From Nemertoderma westbladi (lineage: Eukaryota; Xenacoelomorpha; Nemertodermatida; Nemertodermatidae): a stretch of 34,043 bases of DNA. The first letter of the stretch is position 1; every line of letters begins with the position of its first letter. Of the stretch, positions 1 to 11,100 are shown piece by piece. The notes under the pieces are model-generated. The model saw only the letters and a program-made list of their open reading frames with translations, did no database searches and was not told where the DNA came from. The stretch is taken from the NCBI GenBank assembly GCA_032718475.1, contig JAUCBJ010005283.1:1-34043 (forward strand). The letters run 5' to 3'. The translations under genes and the position numbers were made by a program.

Positions 1-65
1 CTCCCGGAGGTTTGACCAATAACCTCTATTGTGTGTGGCTCTTTGGGGGTTTGTCGTCCCCGTTT

Positions 66-113
66 ATTGGGGATGATACGAGGTTGACTGTAATCAACCT
101 CGTACTCCCCAAT
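66..113. repeat. Strong imperfect hairpin (about 19 paired bases)
   Basis: An inner stem of 11 perfect pairs (77-87 with 94-104) encloses the 6-base loop CTGTAA. An outer stem of 8 pairs (66-73 with 106-113) is separated from it by a 3-base/1-base bulge. Nothing else is recognised in bases 1-194; homology to the retrotransposon copy begins only at about 195. It could be a fragment of a mobile element end, but no second end is visible in the window. Confidence 0.7.
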
Positions 114-142
114 ATTGCTTAAAGGCGCCACTTCCCAACTTT

Positions 143-1564
143 ATGGGGTGGTGGGCGGAATTGAATCCGCTCACACCTACTGCGTTGAGTATATTGTTGG
201 TGCCAGTTCCCAAGAAGGGCAACCTAACACTCTATGGTTCTTTTAGGGGAATCTCATTGATCTCGATTGCTGCAAAGCTATACAATAGGATTCTATTAAA
301 TCGCATCAGGGATCCCATTGAGAGACTGCTCCGTGGAAATCAGAATGGGTTCCGTAAAGGTCGTGGGACCATGGAGCCCATTTTGGCACTTAGAAGGATA
401 ATTGAAGAATTATCAAAAAAGAAAGACAGGCATCTGGCTGTTATCTTTGTTGACTTCTTCAAGGCCTTTGATTCAGTCTCTCAGTCACGTATGTTCAGCA
501 TACTTTCATTATATGGGATTCCTGATGAAATTATTGCAGCAATCAGATCAGTATACGATGGTTTGACAACATTTGTGTCTACTGTTGACGGTGACACAGA
601 ACCATTTGAAGTGTTATGGGGCGTCCTCCAAGGAGACACACTTGCACCATTCTTGTTCATTATTGTGGTTGACTATGTTCTACGCATGTCCTTAGATCAT
701 CATAATGATGATGGGGTGATGATAACTCCACCTACTGGCTCCAGAAGTCGAGGAAATCCTGCCAAGTACCTAACTGATCTAGACTTTGCTGATGACTTAG
801 GAGTACTCTCAGAATCATTAGAGGGAGTCCAACGGCTCCTCAGCTCATTAGAACATGCTGCTTCTAGTGTTGGTCTTTTTATTAACTCCAGAAAGACCAA
901 AATTCGCACAGTTAACTTTGAAAGTCCTCAGCAAGTCTCTGATCGGATGAGCATAAGCTCAAAGGATGGTATGCTTGAGCATGTGGACGACTTCTGTTAC
1001 CTGGGATTATGGATCCGGAAGTCAGGTGAGGACCTTCGAATACGTAAGGGAAAGGCATGGGCAGCCTTGAATAGGCTTTCCAGGATTTGGAAGTCACCTA
1101 GAATTAATCGGAAACTTAAGGTCCGATTATTTAGAGCAGCAGTAGTTCCAGTACTCCTCTACGGGAGTCCATGCTGGGCTCTAACTGCTGAGGACACCAA
1201 ATCTCTGGATGGCACATTCACAAGAATGCTACGCCGGGTTCATTGTGTCAAGTACAATGCACACATCTCCAACCAGACACTATATAACATTGGAGGTGTC
1301 TCATTGGTTCCCCCAAGCTTGACACTAGAACAAAATCGCCTCCGCTTTGCAGGACATTGCTTTCGCCGTGAGGACCAGCCAGTGCATAATCTTGTACTTT
1401 GGCAGCCTGATGGAGTGAATAAGCATGGTGGACAGCCCATGACTTTCTTGAGACGTATCTTAAAGGACACTGGCCTTAAAGATGCGGATGATCTAGCAAA
1501 TGTCATGGGTGATAGGGAGTTGTGGCGGTGCAATTTTGTTGACAAGCCGGCACAGCATTCTTAA
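143..1564 (+). CDS. Reverse transcriptase of family A non-LTR element, 5'-truncated but open
   Basis: An open frame of 473 codons encodes the RT palm and the C-terminal part of the element protein. From the N-terminus it shows PKKGN, QNGFRKGRGT, motif A VDFFKAFDSV, motif B GVLQGDTLAPFLF, the catalytic FADD motif, a YLG thumb motif and the C-terminal block RLRFAGHCFRRED ending in WRCNFVDKP. The first 17 or so residues are read from flanking DNA, so the ATG is not a genuine start. The N-terminal endonuclease and the start of the RT are missing, so it cannot act autonomously. The absence of stops or frameshifts suggests a recent insertion. In the family, the protein nicks the target and copies its own RNA at the nick. 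Confidence 0.85.
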   Translation: MGWWAELNPLTPTALSILLVPVPKKGNLTLYGSFRGISLISIAAKLYNRILLNRIRDPIERLLRGNQNGFRKGRGTMEPILALRRIIEELSKKKDRHLAVIFVDFFKAFDSVSQSRMFSILSLYGIPDEIIAAIRSVYDGLTTFVSTVDGDTEPFEVLWGVLQGDTLAPFLFIIVVDYVLRMSLDHHNDDGVMITPPTGSRSRGNPAKYLTDLDFADDLGVLSESLEGVQRLLSSLEHAASSVGLFINSRKTKIRTVNFESPQQVSDRMSISSKDGMLEHVDDFCYLGLWIRKSGEDLRIRKGKAWAALNRLSRIWKSPRINRKLKVRLFRAAVVPVLLYGSPCWALTAEDTKSLDGTFTRMLRRVHCVKYNAHISNQTLYNIGGVSLVPPSLTLEQNRLRFAGHCFRREDQPVHNLVLWQPDGVNKHGGQPMTFLRRILKDTGLKDADDLANVMGDRELWRCNFVDKPAQHS

Positions 1565-1612
1565 AAATGCAGCTGCAATGCAGCATGCCGATCCTAGTAG
1601 TAGTAGTAGTGA
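195..1612 (+). mobile_element. Non-LTR retrotransposon, RTE-like family A, copy 1 (5'-truncated)
   Basis: Nucleotide similarity to the copy at 5.2-7.5 kb starts abruptly near 195, within the RT domain at the PKKGN motif, and runs to the 3' end. The copy closes with the ORF stop, a short AAAATGCAGCTGCAATGCAG tail and a (TAG)n microsatellite at 1595-1610. An abrupt 5' loss with an intact 3' end is what target-primed reverse transcription produces. Short 3' UTRs ending in simple repeats are typical of RTE-clade elements. No clean target-site duplication was found around it. Confidence 0.85.
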
Positions 1613-1614
1613 TT

Positions 1615-4600
1615 ATATTCCTATAAACCATACATGGCTTCGCCTATTGAAGGCATCGGTAGTTATAAAGTACTGGTGGGTGGGAAGGGTTGGTGGGAGG
1701 GGGGTGCAGATTAAAAGTGGTAAACACGTACTGTCCCCCTTTCTTTGATTGATTGGTGGTGTGGGTAAATTTCTCAAAACCTGATTTTGTGATACAGTCG
1801 CTCAATTTTAATCTGTATTTGATAACTGAGCCTCGTCCTGAGCGATTGCCCCACGTTTGTGTGTTATACTGTATACTGAAATGTTTCCCTTCAGACTACA
1901 TGATTTATTTACCTACTGTATTCCCAGTAGTTGTTTTTCATATATGAGTTTTGTTTTCTACTATATTACATATTTACAGTGCTAACTACTTATTTACAGT
2001 ATCGCTGTTCGCGCTTTTAGACCTTTAACAGTTTAACCTGTTAATTGAAATTTCTTATATTATTTCGCTAGCCAGCACTAAAATAGAACTATTGATAAAA
2101 GACAGTCTTGCGCGGCGCATGACCCACCATGTGTGGAAGACTGGCAGAGAGAGGGGTAGGCTACTTTGTATTATTCAATTGATTTCCACTATATAATCTC
2201 CAAAAACTATGTTCACATTCAGGGTAGTATTAGCAGTTCCGTTCAGATGCTGCGATTTAAATACCTGAAAGAGTTATGACTTACGATAATACAACGGATT
2301 ATTTAATCGAGCCACTGTTATTTATATCCTTTAGGGATGTAGTATTATGTACTCGCACTCACTCCAATAACAATAATATGGGAATACACTGATTTGCTGA
2401 CTAGTACCAATTTTGCTCATATATAAGGAGAATTTCAGCTCACTCACGTTGGTATTATGAAATAGCATAAATATCACACAAACCAGTGGAATTTAGGCTG
2501 AAATAGTTACTCGAAATTCCTTTCTGCTAAACATGGATCCAGTTTTCTGTGTAATGGAACTCTATGGGATAGGAAAGTGAAAATTGCCCTGATTGCTCGT
2601 TTGGATATAACAGGGGCTACGGCTACCAAGACATAGGAACCAGGGTACTGTTCCTGGGCTGTTCAAGGCCTTTGTGTGGCAATGCGGCAATTCAGAGTTG
2701 TACACCAAAATTAAACAGAGTAAGGCGTAAGTTTATATGTTCTCAGCGTTTAGAGTAGTTCGCGAATTGCACAAAAGATATATTTTTGCCGCAAAACCTT
2801 TTACAAGCGCGTAGCGCTTATTAGGTGTTAGGTCCTACCGACTTAATTACAATGTTAAACCTACTTATTTACAAATACACGGGTATGGGGTTTGTGTAAT
2901 GGGTCTGGCCTACCCGACAAGCCTCCGTCTACATTATTTAATTATTATGCACAAGGAACTTACTCAACTATATGAAAGCACAGTATGTAGCAATTTGATT
3001 ATATTGTGGAGTGAATAGTTCATTATATCAGAGTACTTTGTAGTGACTGTCAGACTGTGTAATTAATTTCGCGTTACATAATGTTGATAATATGCAAATA
3101 TTTCATCGTTCCCATCTTTGTTATTCATAACAATTGATCAGACGTAAAGGGTTCCCCTCAGCTTGCTTTCATGGAAATTGGTCGGAGCGACTTGAAGAAG
3201 GAGTTATACTGCATTATGTAGGGTAGGCCTACCACAGACAGGCGTCGCGTGGATGAAGAGATCGTAAATCAGGTTAATCAGAATTGGTGGCTGGACGGGA
3301 TTATTGGTCGTCGGTTTGTATGGGTGGGGAGGAAACTGTTGGCCAGTAAAAGAGCCAGAGTGATGAGTGGCCATAAAAACGGATGATAAGGACAGGGCTT
3401 CTCTTGGCCTTCTTTAGAGGCTGGGTTGATAGGTGACTTTCCAAGATGAATTAATATTACGGAGTTAAAGATACTACCTCGGCTAGATAGACCATTGTCT
3501 CCTTTGTGCTACCTTTGTCAATATGGAACAGATCGGCGGTCGTATCATAGTGGTCGAGTTCATTGATATGTATGTAGCTCTTGCTCTTGTGCCGCAATCT
3601 TGTATTTTAGAGATAGTTTACCTCTTTTTAACGTTCTTGATGAACTGGAATTAGTTCAAGTTGTAACTTAGACTAAATATTCCGACTTAACTTCAATAAG
3701 GACATTAAGCTTTTATATAGCGGCCACCCAGTTCCCTTTGTCAGCCTTGCCTGCCATTGCGGTACAAGGCGAGTACTGCATAACTGGTAACGCCTATTTC
3801 GGCACTATTGCATTCATAACGGCACCCCAGCTCCCAGCTCTTTCCGGTGTGAACTGATATGCATAAACTACAGTCGTAGCACGTGTTATCTTTCGTTTAT
3901 TGTTTTGGTTCCCTCAACTCGCCTCTGTAACCTATTCCTTTACTAACCTGACTACATCACAGGTCAAGGTCTATTATTAATCCCGACGAAATACCAGACC
4001 CCCAGACGGCTAAGATCAAAATGTAAAATTATACTGTAAAATGCAGTGTCGGGGTTGTCGTTATAATAGCAGTGGCACCGAGTATTTTAATTCAGTATTT
4101 ATTATCAAATATTAGTCTGAGCCTTAGTTAGTTAGACAGTCAATAGCTGCAGTACATTACCGTACTGAAACAAGTAGTCTTAATTTAGTTAAGTATAGAT
4201 TAAGTACTCCGTATGTTAACAAAAAAAATACAGACTAAATGCAAATGAAACGTAAGTCTACCTCTAAGTCTACACTCTACATTTTATCTAAACCCACAAA
4301 AGTAAATATTACATGTGCAAACATTGATATTATGTGAAGAGTCAGATGGTATCGGTATACCTACAGTAATCAACATCAAACAACACCGCAGGAGTTTATA
4401 AATGTAGTATTGGAATTATATTTTACGCCATTAGTTACATTAACACTATAACAATAAATATTATTTGAAGCCGTGCCACTATCGTAACCAGCGAATTTAA
4501 TTTCACTGCAAAAAAAAACCCTGACTGGAGGACCCTGAACGTGAAATAGATTATTGCCTTTTTTTTTTATAAATCACTGGATATTTTAGTTTCTAGTATT

Positions 4601-4860
4601 ACAAAGGATGATACTTCCTAAAAATTTAAATCAACCCTCCAATGGAACTATCGAAGATTCCAACTCTTTGCACCCTTTCTTCTTCTCTTTGTGATCATCT
4701 GTTTGGCGTTTTATAAACTTCAATGAATGTTCAAAGAAAAGAAACTACCAGAGCAAAGGCTAACCCATTATATTGTAGTGGTTTATTGAAAAGTAACTAA
4801 AAAGTAGGTATATGATTGCTTTAAATTTTATATGTTCCACATCGTAATATTTTTATAGAC
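1615..4860. other. 3.2 kb with no recognisable gene
   Basis: Open frames here are short and resemble no family I know. The stretch is AT-rich with scattered short inverted repeats, for example AAGCGC-gta-GCGCTT at 2805-2819. A short ATG-less open stretch around 3240-3390 was read and not recognised. It is most likely intergenic DNA and old repeats; unrecognised small exons cannot be excluded. Confidence 0.5.
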
Positions 4861-5130
4861 TTAGGCATTGACAAGATAATATACTGTAGAACTGAGTCTG
4901 ACCTCTACGTCTACAGTCACTATTCTGTGGTCCGACCCAATTAGGTTGAACGGGCGTATGCCTCGCAGATAATTATGGTGTTCACGACAATGATGTAGTC
5001 CTGCAGCTCGGGTATTGAAAGCTCTACAGCTTCCACTTACTTTTTTTTTAATGTGGCAATTCTCTTGAAATGGATTGTTTTCGGCTGGAACCCAGTTCAA
5101 GAAGCGAACTGGAAAGCTATGATGGACTCA
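4861..5130 (-). pseudogene. Decayed AP-endonuclease end of a non-LTR retrotransposon, inverted
   Basis: Read on the minus strand, this segment contains GSDHRIVTVDVEV, the C-terminal signature of the retrotransposon AP-like endonuclease (the SDH motif), preceded by a degraded block resembling QxDYIIV. The best reading changes frame within the segment and crosses a stop, so it is a relic. It lies just upstream of, and in opposite orientation to, family A copy 2, which itself begins with the sequence that would normally follow the endonuclease. This is consistent with a 5' inversion of one insertion, or with two separate fragments. Confidence 0.65.
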
Positions 5131-5219
5131 TACTGGTTCCAGTGGCCACAAGTCCCAGATAGACCATATTATGTTTTGTAGGAAATAGAGAAGCTCTATA
5201 CAAGACTGTAATGCATTTA

Positions 5220-7484
5220 CAGCAGAACAACGAACTCTGCCTTGCCACGGCATGACTACTGGTCCTCTCTGTTGCAACAGCCAAGTGTAAGATCCAGCTT
5301 CACACTACAGCTGAGCAACAGGTATGAGGTTCTTGCCTCTGAGGCGGCAGACCACTGTGAGGGCTATACTGCCTTCACAGAAGCAGTTAAGTTAGCAGCT
5401 GCAGAAACAGTTCCTGTATACCCTCGAAACAGGAAAAGGGCCCCCTGGACTGACAACAAAATTCAGAAGTGCCGAAATGACCTATATAAGGCGCAGAAAG
5501 AGTCCCGACTCGGACAGGAATGCACAGAATGCACAGGAATGACAGGAAACAGCGACCAAGAATGCAGTTAAGGCTGCATCTAGGTCCCTGAACAGGCAGT
5601 ACTCTGTTAATTTACAGGAGAAAATAAACCAACAGGTTGATGCCATCAATCATGCTGACGACAGCAGCCAATCATCCCAGGCATGGAAATCGATCAACTT
5701 GCATACTGGGCGGAAAAGCCAACCAACCACCAAGGTTAAGGCTGAATCACCAGCCGATCGCCTCAATGGTTGGAAGGCCCACTTTGAAAAGCTCCTCAAT
5801 AATGACAGGGTATTGCCTGGTAACTTTGTAGAAGTAAAAGTGTCTGAGTCTGTACTCCCAGATATTCCCATTGGTGATATCTCCTTTGCAGAAGTGAAGG
5901 CTGCTGCAAAGAGCATTAAGACCAATCGTGCCAGTGGAATAGATGGTGTTCCCCCTGAGGTCTTTAAAATACCTGAGTGTTTAAAGCTCATCTATCCCAT
6001 CACAGTAGACATGTACAGAACAACAAGAGTCCCACAAGAAATAAAAACAAATAAGTTGGTGTCAGTTCCCAAGAAGGGCAACCTAACACTCTATGGTTCT
6101 TTTCGGGGAATCTCATTGTTCCCGATTGCTGCAAAGCTATACAATAGAATTCTATTAAATCGCATCAGGGATCCCATTGGGAGACTGCTCCGTGTAAATC
6201 AGAATGGGTTCCATAAAGGTCGTGGGACCATGGAGCCCATTTTGGCACTTAGAAGGATAATTGAAGAGTTATCAAAAAAGAAAGACAGGCATCTGGCTGT
6301 TATCTTTGTTGACTTCTTCAAGGCCTTTGATTCAGTCTCTCGCTCACGTATGTTCTGCACACTTTCATTATATAGGATTCCTGATGAACTTATTGCAGCA
6401 ATCAGATCAGTATACGATGGTTCGACAACATTTATGTCTACTCTTGATGGTGACACAGAACCATTTGAAGTATTATGGGGAGTCCTCAAAGCAGACACAC
6501 TTGTGCCATTCTTGTTCATAATTGTGGTTGACTATGTTCTACGCATGTCCTTAGATCATCATAATGATGATGAGGTAATGGTAACTCCACCTACTGGCTC
6601 CAGAAGTCGAGGAAATTATGCCAAGTACCTAACTGATCTAGACTTTGCTGATGACTTAGGAGTACTCTCATAATCACTAGAAGGAACCCACTGGCCCCTC
6701 AGCTCATTAGAACAGGCTGCTTCTAGTGTTGGTATTTTTATTAAGTCCAAAAGGACCAAAATTTTGACAGTTAACTTTGAAAGACCTCAGCACGTCTCTG
6801 ACCGGATGAGCATAAGCTCAAAGGATGGTATGCTTGAGCATGTGGACGACTTCTGTTACCTGGGATCATGGATCCGGAAGTCGGAAGGACCTTCGAACAT
6901 GTAAGGAAAAGGCATGGGCACGGGCATGGAAAGCCTTGAATAGTCTTTCCAGGATTTGCAAGTCACAGAGAATTAATCGGAAACTTAAGGTCCGATTATT
7001 TAGAGCAGCAGTAGTTCCAGTACTCCTCTATGTGAGTCCATGCTGGACTTTAACTGCTGAGGACACCAAATCTCTGGATGGCACATTCACAAGAATGCTA
7101 CGCCGAGTTCATTGTGCCAAGTACAATGCACACATCTCCAACCAGACACTATATAACATTGGAGGTGTCTCATTGGTTCCCCCAAGCTTGACACTAGAAC
7201 AAAATCGCCTCCGCTTTGCAGGACATTGCTTTCGCCGTGAGGACCAGCCAGTACATAATCTTGTGCTTTGGCAGCCCCATGGAGTGAATAAGCATGGTGG
7301 ACAGCCCATGACCCTCTTGAGACGCATCTTAAAGGACACTGGCTTTGAAGATGCGGATGATCTAGCCAATGTCATGGGTGATAGGAAGCTGTGGCGGCGC
7401 AATTTTGTCGACAAGCCAGCACAGCATTCTTAAAAATGCAGCTGTAATGCAGCATAAAAAAACCTAGTAGTAGCTAGAAGTAGT
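5220..7484 (+). mobile_element. Non-LTR retrotransposon, RTE-like family A, copy 2 (long, broken)
   Basis: This is the longest family A copy in the window. It starts in the linker between endonuclease and RT, continues through the complete RT and C-terminal block, and ends with a tail like that of copy 1: AAAATGCAGCTG, then CCTAGTAGTAG from about 7463. From 6061 onward it is a close nucleotide match to copy 1, so the two are recent relatives. It has several inactivating lesions, listed under its coding remnant. The inverted endonuclease piece just upstream may be part of the same insertion. Confidence 0.85.
5242..7433 (+). pseudogene. Endonuclease-RT linker and reverse transcriptase, family A copy 2, disrupted
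   Basis: Three open pieces make up the coding remnant. The first (5242-5571) covers the linker (LLQQPSVRSSFTLQLSNRYE). The second (5699-6673) covers the RT from SPADRLNGWKAHFEKLLNND and NRASGIDGVPPEVF through PKKGN, motif A VDFFKAFDSV and the catalytic FADD. The third (6825-7433) covers thumb and C-terminus. A frameshift separates the first two, a TAA after GVLS at 6671 interrupts the RT right behind the active site, and small indels near 6885-6925 shift the frame relative to copy 1. Motif B has also drifted (GVLKADTL against GVLQGDTL in copy 1). The copy is non-functional. Confidence 0.85.
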
Positions 7485-7564
7485 ATGTGATGTTTGTTGG
7501 TATCAATTCAAATTCCTCCATAAGATTTCCATTCTCCTGCAGTAAGTACCCATTTATATATATT

Positions 7565-7819
7565 TTAACTGGTGTTAGGCCAATAGGTGTAATCCTTGAT
7601 GTCTTCGGGAACAACTTGCTCATTCAGGACACCAACAATGACTGTGACATTGTTAATAACTCTGAACCCATATTGTTTTAATCTTTGTGTGCAAGTGCCC
7701 TCCATCGAATCATTACAAAATCTCAAAAAACATTTACAAATTTTATTGTTGAAACCTTCGACATCAGGACCCCTGACTACTGAAGGCGAAAAAGGTTGAC
7801 AAAAAGGTAGGAAGAGCAA
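7565..7819 (-). other. Unrecognised 84-codon open frame, possibly an exon or repeat remnant
   Basis: The minus strand carries an open stretch with a coding-like composition, including QRLKQYGFRVINN and VLNEQVVPEDIKDY, ending in TAA at 7565. A pyrimidine-rich tract followed by AG at about 7780 could be a splice acceptor, in which case only the downstream part would be exon. I recognise no family, see no adjoining exon and see no conserved motif. It could equally be a piece of an unrecognised transposon. The rest of 7485-8193 is AT-rich with no gene seen; it contains the 5' flank of the caspase-like gene. Confidence 0.2.
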
Positions 7820-8193
7820 GTTGACACATCCTTAGCTAGTTGATAACTCGTGCGTGGTTTCGACCTTAGCTAGTTGGAATCGCTAGCAATTACTGATGAA
7901 CACTGGCACTTAGAGGATTTGCACTGAAATCAATGTTTTCTGACATAAAATGTTCACATTCATATCTGATACAAACGTAAATCCTAACTTTGGAGATATA
8001 TGAAATATAAAATAAATTGCAATTGTTTATTAATTTTATTCAAGTATATTTTATAAAGTTGTCATACAATTAATATTAATTTTTAAATAACGTTTATAAT
8101 TGTAATATATTTCCCTCCCAGTATATCATTGAATTTATTTTATTGAATATTGACTATCTATTGAATTGATTCTTATATTATTAGTTATCCACA

Positions 8194-11100
8194 ATGGAAT
8201 ATTTGGAACATCCTTACCGAATAACAAGAAACGGACGTAAAATCTGCCTCATCGTCAATATCACTAAATATTTAAAAACTACAGACGATAGATCCAAAGG
8301 TTCTATACCTGATGTCGAACATGTCAAGAAAGTATTTGGTGACCAGCTTCACTGTGAGATTGTGGAATTTAAACCCGAAAACAACGGTTTTATAACACGT
8401 GATCATTTAGTTTCAGGAATGACCAGTTTTCGTAACAATGATTGTTTGAAGGATATTGAATGCCTATTCGTTTTTTTAATGAGTCACGGTCGTAGAGGTT
8501 TACTCACTTGTTCAGACCAAGAACAGGTTCCCATACGAGCAATTATTAACTTATTTTCAAATGACTGCCTTTCTCTAAGGTTACCGGTAGCAAAACCTCG
8601 AATATTTTTTGTAGAAGCTTGTCAATCAAATGTTGGAAACTACGATGAAGTTGATATGGATATAAATGGTCTTAAATTCAATCACATTGCATTGGCTATG
8701 GGTTGCAGCCCAGGCGAAACACTGCCACTATACAATGACCAAGGTTCCCTTTTTATAAGTACGGTTTGCGAAACCATAAGTTATATGATACAAAACCATA
8801 AACGTGGAGAAATTAAGACATTATTTGCGAAGCTAAAATCAGAACCATTATTGTACGGTCAAGAAGGTCAAGTGATGAATCCACGAGTGACTGACAATTT
8901 ACTGCAAAACTTATACTTTATCAATTTTGTGCAGAGTGTTTCCAAGTTTCGAATTGACAGTTTGTGTGAGGTACACTTTAATGGAGCTGAAAAATACCTG
9001 AAATGTGGAATTAATGGGATTGGCATTTTTGAGAAATCAACAGAAGACGTTTTGCAACTACCAATCCCATCTCACCAAGGATTAATTACGAGTTGCGCGT
9101 TGTCGCAAAGTAATAATAGAGTAGCAGGATGTTCACAGAATGGCGGTGTAGTTATCTGGGACATCGGTTGTTATCCACCGACAATATTGTATGACATAAC
9201 GCATTCACAAATAAATATGAATATGGAGAATGAAAACCTAATCAATCAACCAGTACTCACCCCACGCAGAGCTGTCTTCAACCCAACCAATGATTCAATA
9301 ATTGCAACGAGTCATATTGATGGAAGCTGCACAATCATCCATCTTGCGGGTCAACATTTTTTACATATGACATGGAGATTGCACGATAATGGTGGTGTAT
9401 TTGATATTGCTTACTCCCCAGATGGTAGAAAACTGGTTTCATGTGCTGATAAATGGTTGACAATATGGAATATGGAAGGGGTGCCAATGGCTTTACCAAA
9501 AAAAATTGCAAGTAGTTTCTTTGCAACTACATCTCTTCTTTGTGTTAGATGGACACCTGATGGAAGATATATAATAACCATAAGTGAAGGCGAATTTACT
9601 GTGTATTGTTACGATATTGAAAGAAAAGAAATTGTCTGGAAGAAGCCAATAGACGCTACTCGTATTGCGATTCATGAATTTGGTGATATTTTGGCTGTTG
9701 GGGGAAGTTTGGGAATCTATCTATTGAAAACTGCTACAGGAGAACAACTTCGAAAGGTTAGTGAAGAGGAAAACGCTGCTCTCAGCGGTTTAGAGTTCCT
9801 GAGAGGCAACCTTCTCATTGGTTGGAGTATTGGGGTGGTTCTAGAATATAATATGGAAACACTATTTCTGAAAAATGAAAAGAATCCACAAGATATACTT
9901 TATCTTCAAAGTGACAGTTTTAAAGGCTATTCTTCACATCTTAATGGACAAGATTCAGAATTCAAGAGTAATCAAGGAGGATATACATATGCGGATAAAT
10001 ATGTTGTTAAAAATGATACTGTAAAAGTATATTCTACACATCCTGATCAACATGATTCCGAAAGTTTTAAAAATAGTCATGCGCATGATGATGAACACAT
10101 TAATGAAACTAATATTGTTAAAGCATATCATGCATGTAATGATGAACACAGTGATGAATGTGACTTTGCTAAAGAATATCCTATACTTGATAATGATCAT
10201 TATGCTGGAAGAGGCAATGGCACAGAATGTTTAACCCAAGATGATGATGGATGCCAAAAACAACACAGACACAGGCCCATATGGATCAACCACATGCCCC
10301 CGAAGATATCCCTCAGAGCACTTCCTAAACTTAATCAACCTGAAATTAATCTGCATAAACAAATGTTTTATGAAACTACTCGTGAAGTATTTAAATATAT
10401 GGCACCTGCAGATCCTTATATTGAAAGTGAGCATAAGACCAAATATTCTAGAGAAATTATTGGTCTGCAGGAAAATTCAAACTTACCAGACTCATACGAC
10501 CATGGTGCAGATCAGCATTTGCAATTTAATGTGCAGGAATACGATATGGATAAATTTCCTCACGGGTTTTGTTTAATAATCAATAATCATAACTTTACGA
10601 GTTTGAGCCCTGATGGCGTCATTCTAGAGGATATTGTGGGTTCTGACGAAAATGTAGCTAGAATCGATAATACATTCAAAAAGCTGGGTTACAGAGTGAT
10701 GAGGCATAACGATTTGACAGCGCACGATCTCGACAAAGTTCTATATTCCGTCTCCAAGGATCCGACCCTCAAAGACTGTAATTCATTTGTTTGTTTCGTA
10801 ATGACTCATGGAAGGGATGAGTTTCTTTATGGATGCGATGGGATACCGATTGAAATCCGTCAAGTAACGAGTCACTTTAACTCTTTACTTTGTCCTCAAT
10901 TAGCTAGGAAACCAAAGATTTTTTTTCTTGATGCAGGTATGGTGAGTGCACTTATACCAGCTATGACCAGAGTTGATAAGGATCTATTCAAAATTACACA
11001 ACGACTTGAAGAACGACCTTCACGACGTGAAGAATCACAGCACGTTGGTGATGAAAGTGACCTTCTTATTGCTCATTCGACTTCACCGGGTCACGTGTCC

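Noticed and set aside
3230-3390. ATG-less open stretch of about 48 codons (RRRVDEEIVNQVNQNWWLDG)
   Set aside because: No recognised family, no clear splice sites on both sides and no neighbouring exon; left as unresolved intergenic DNA.
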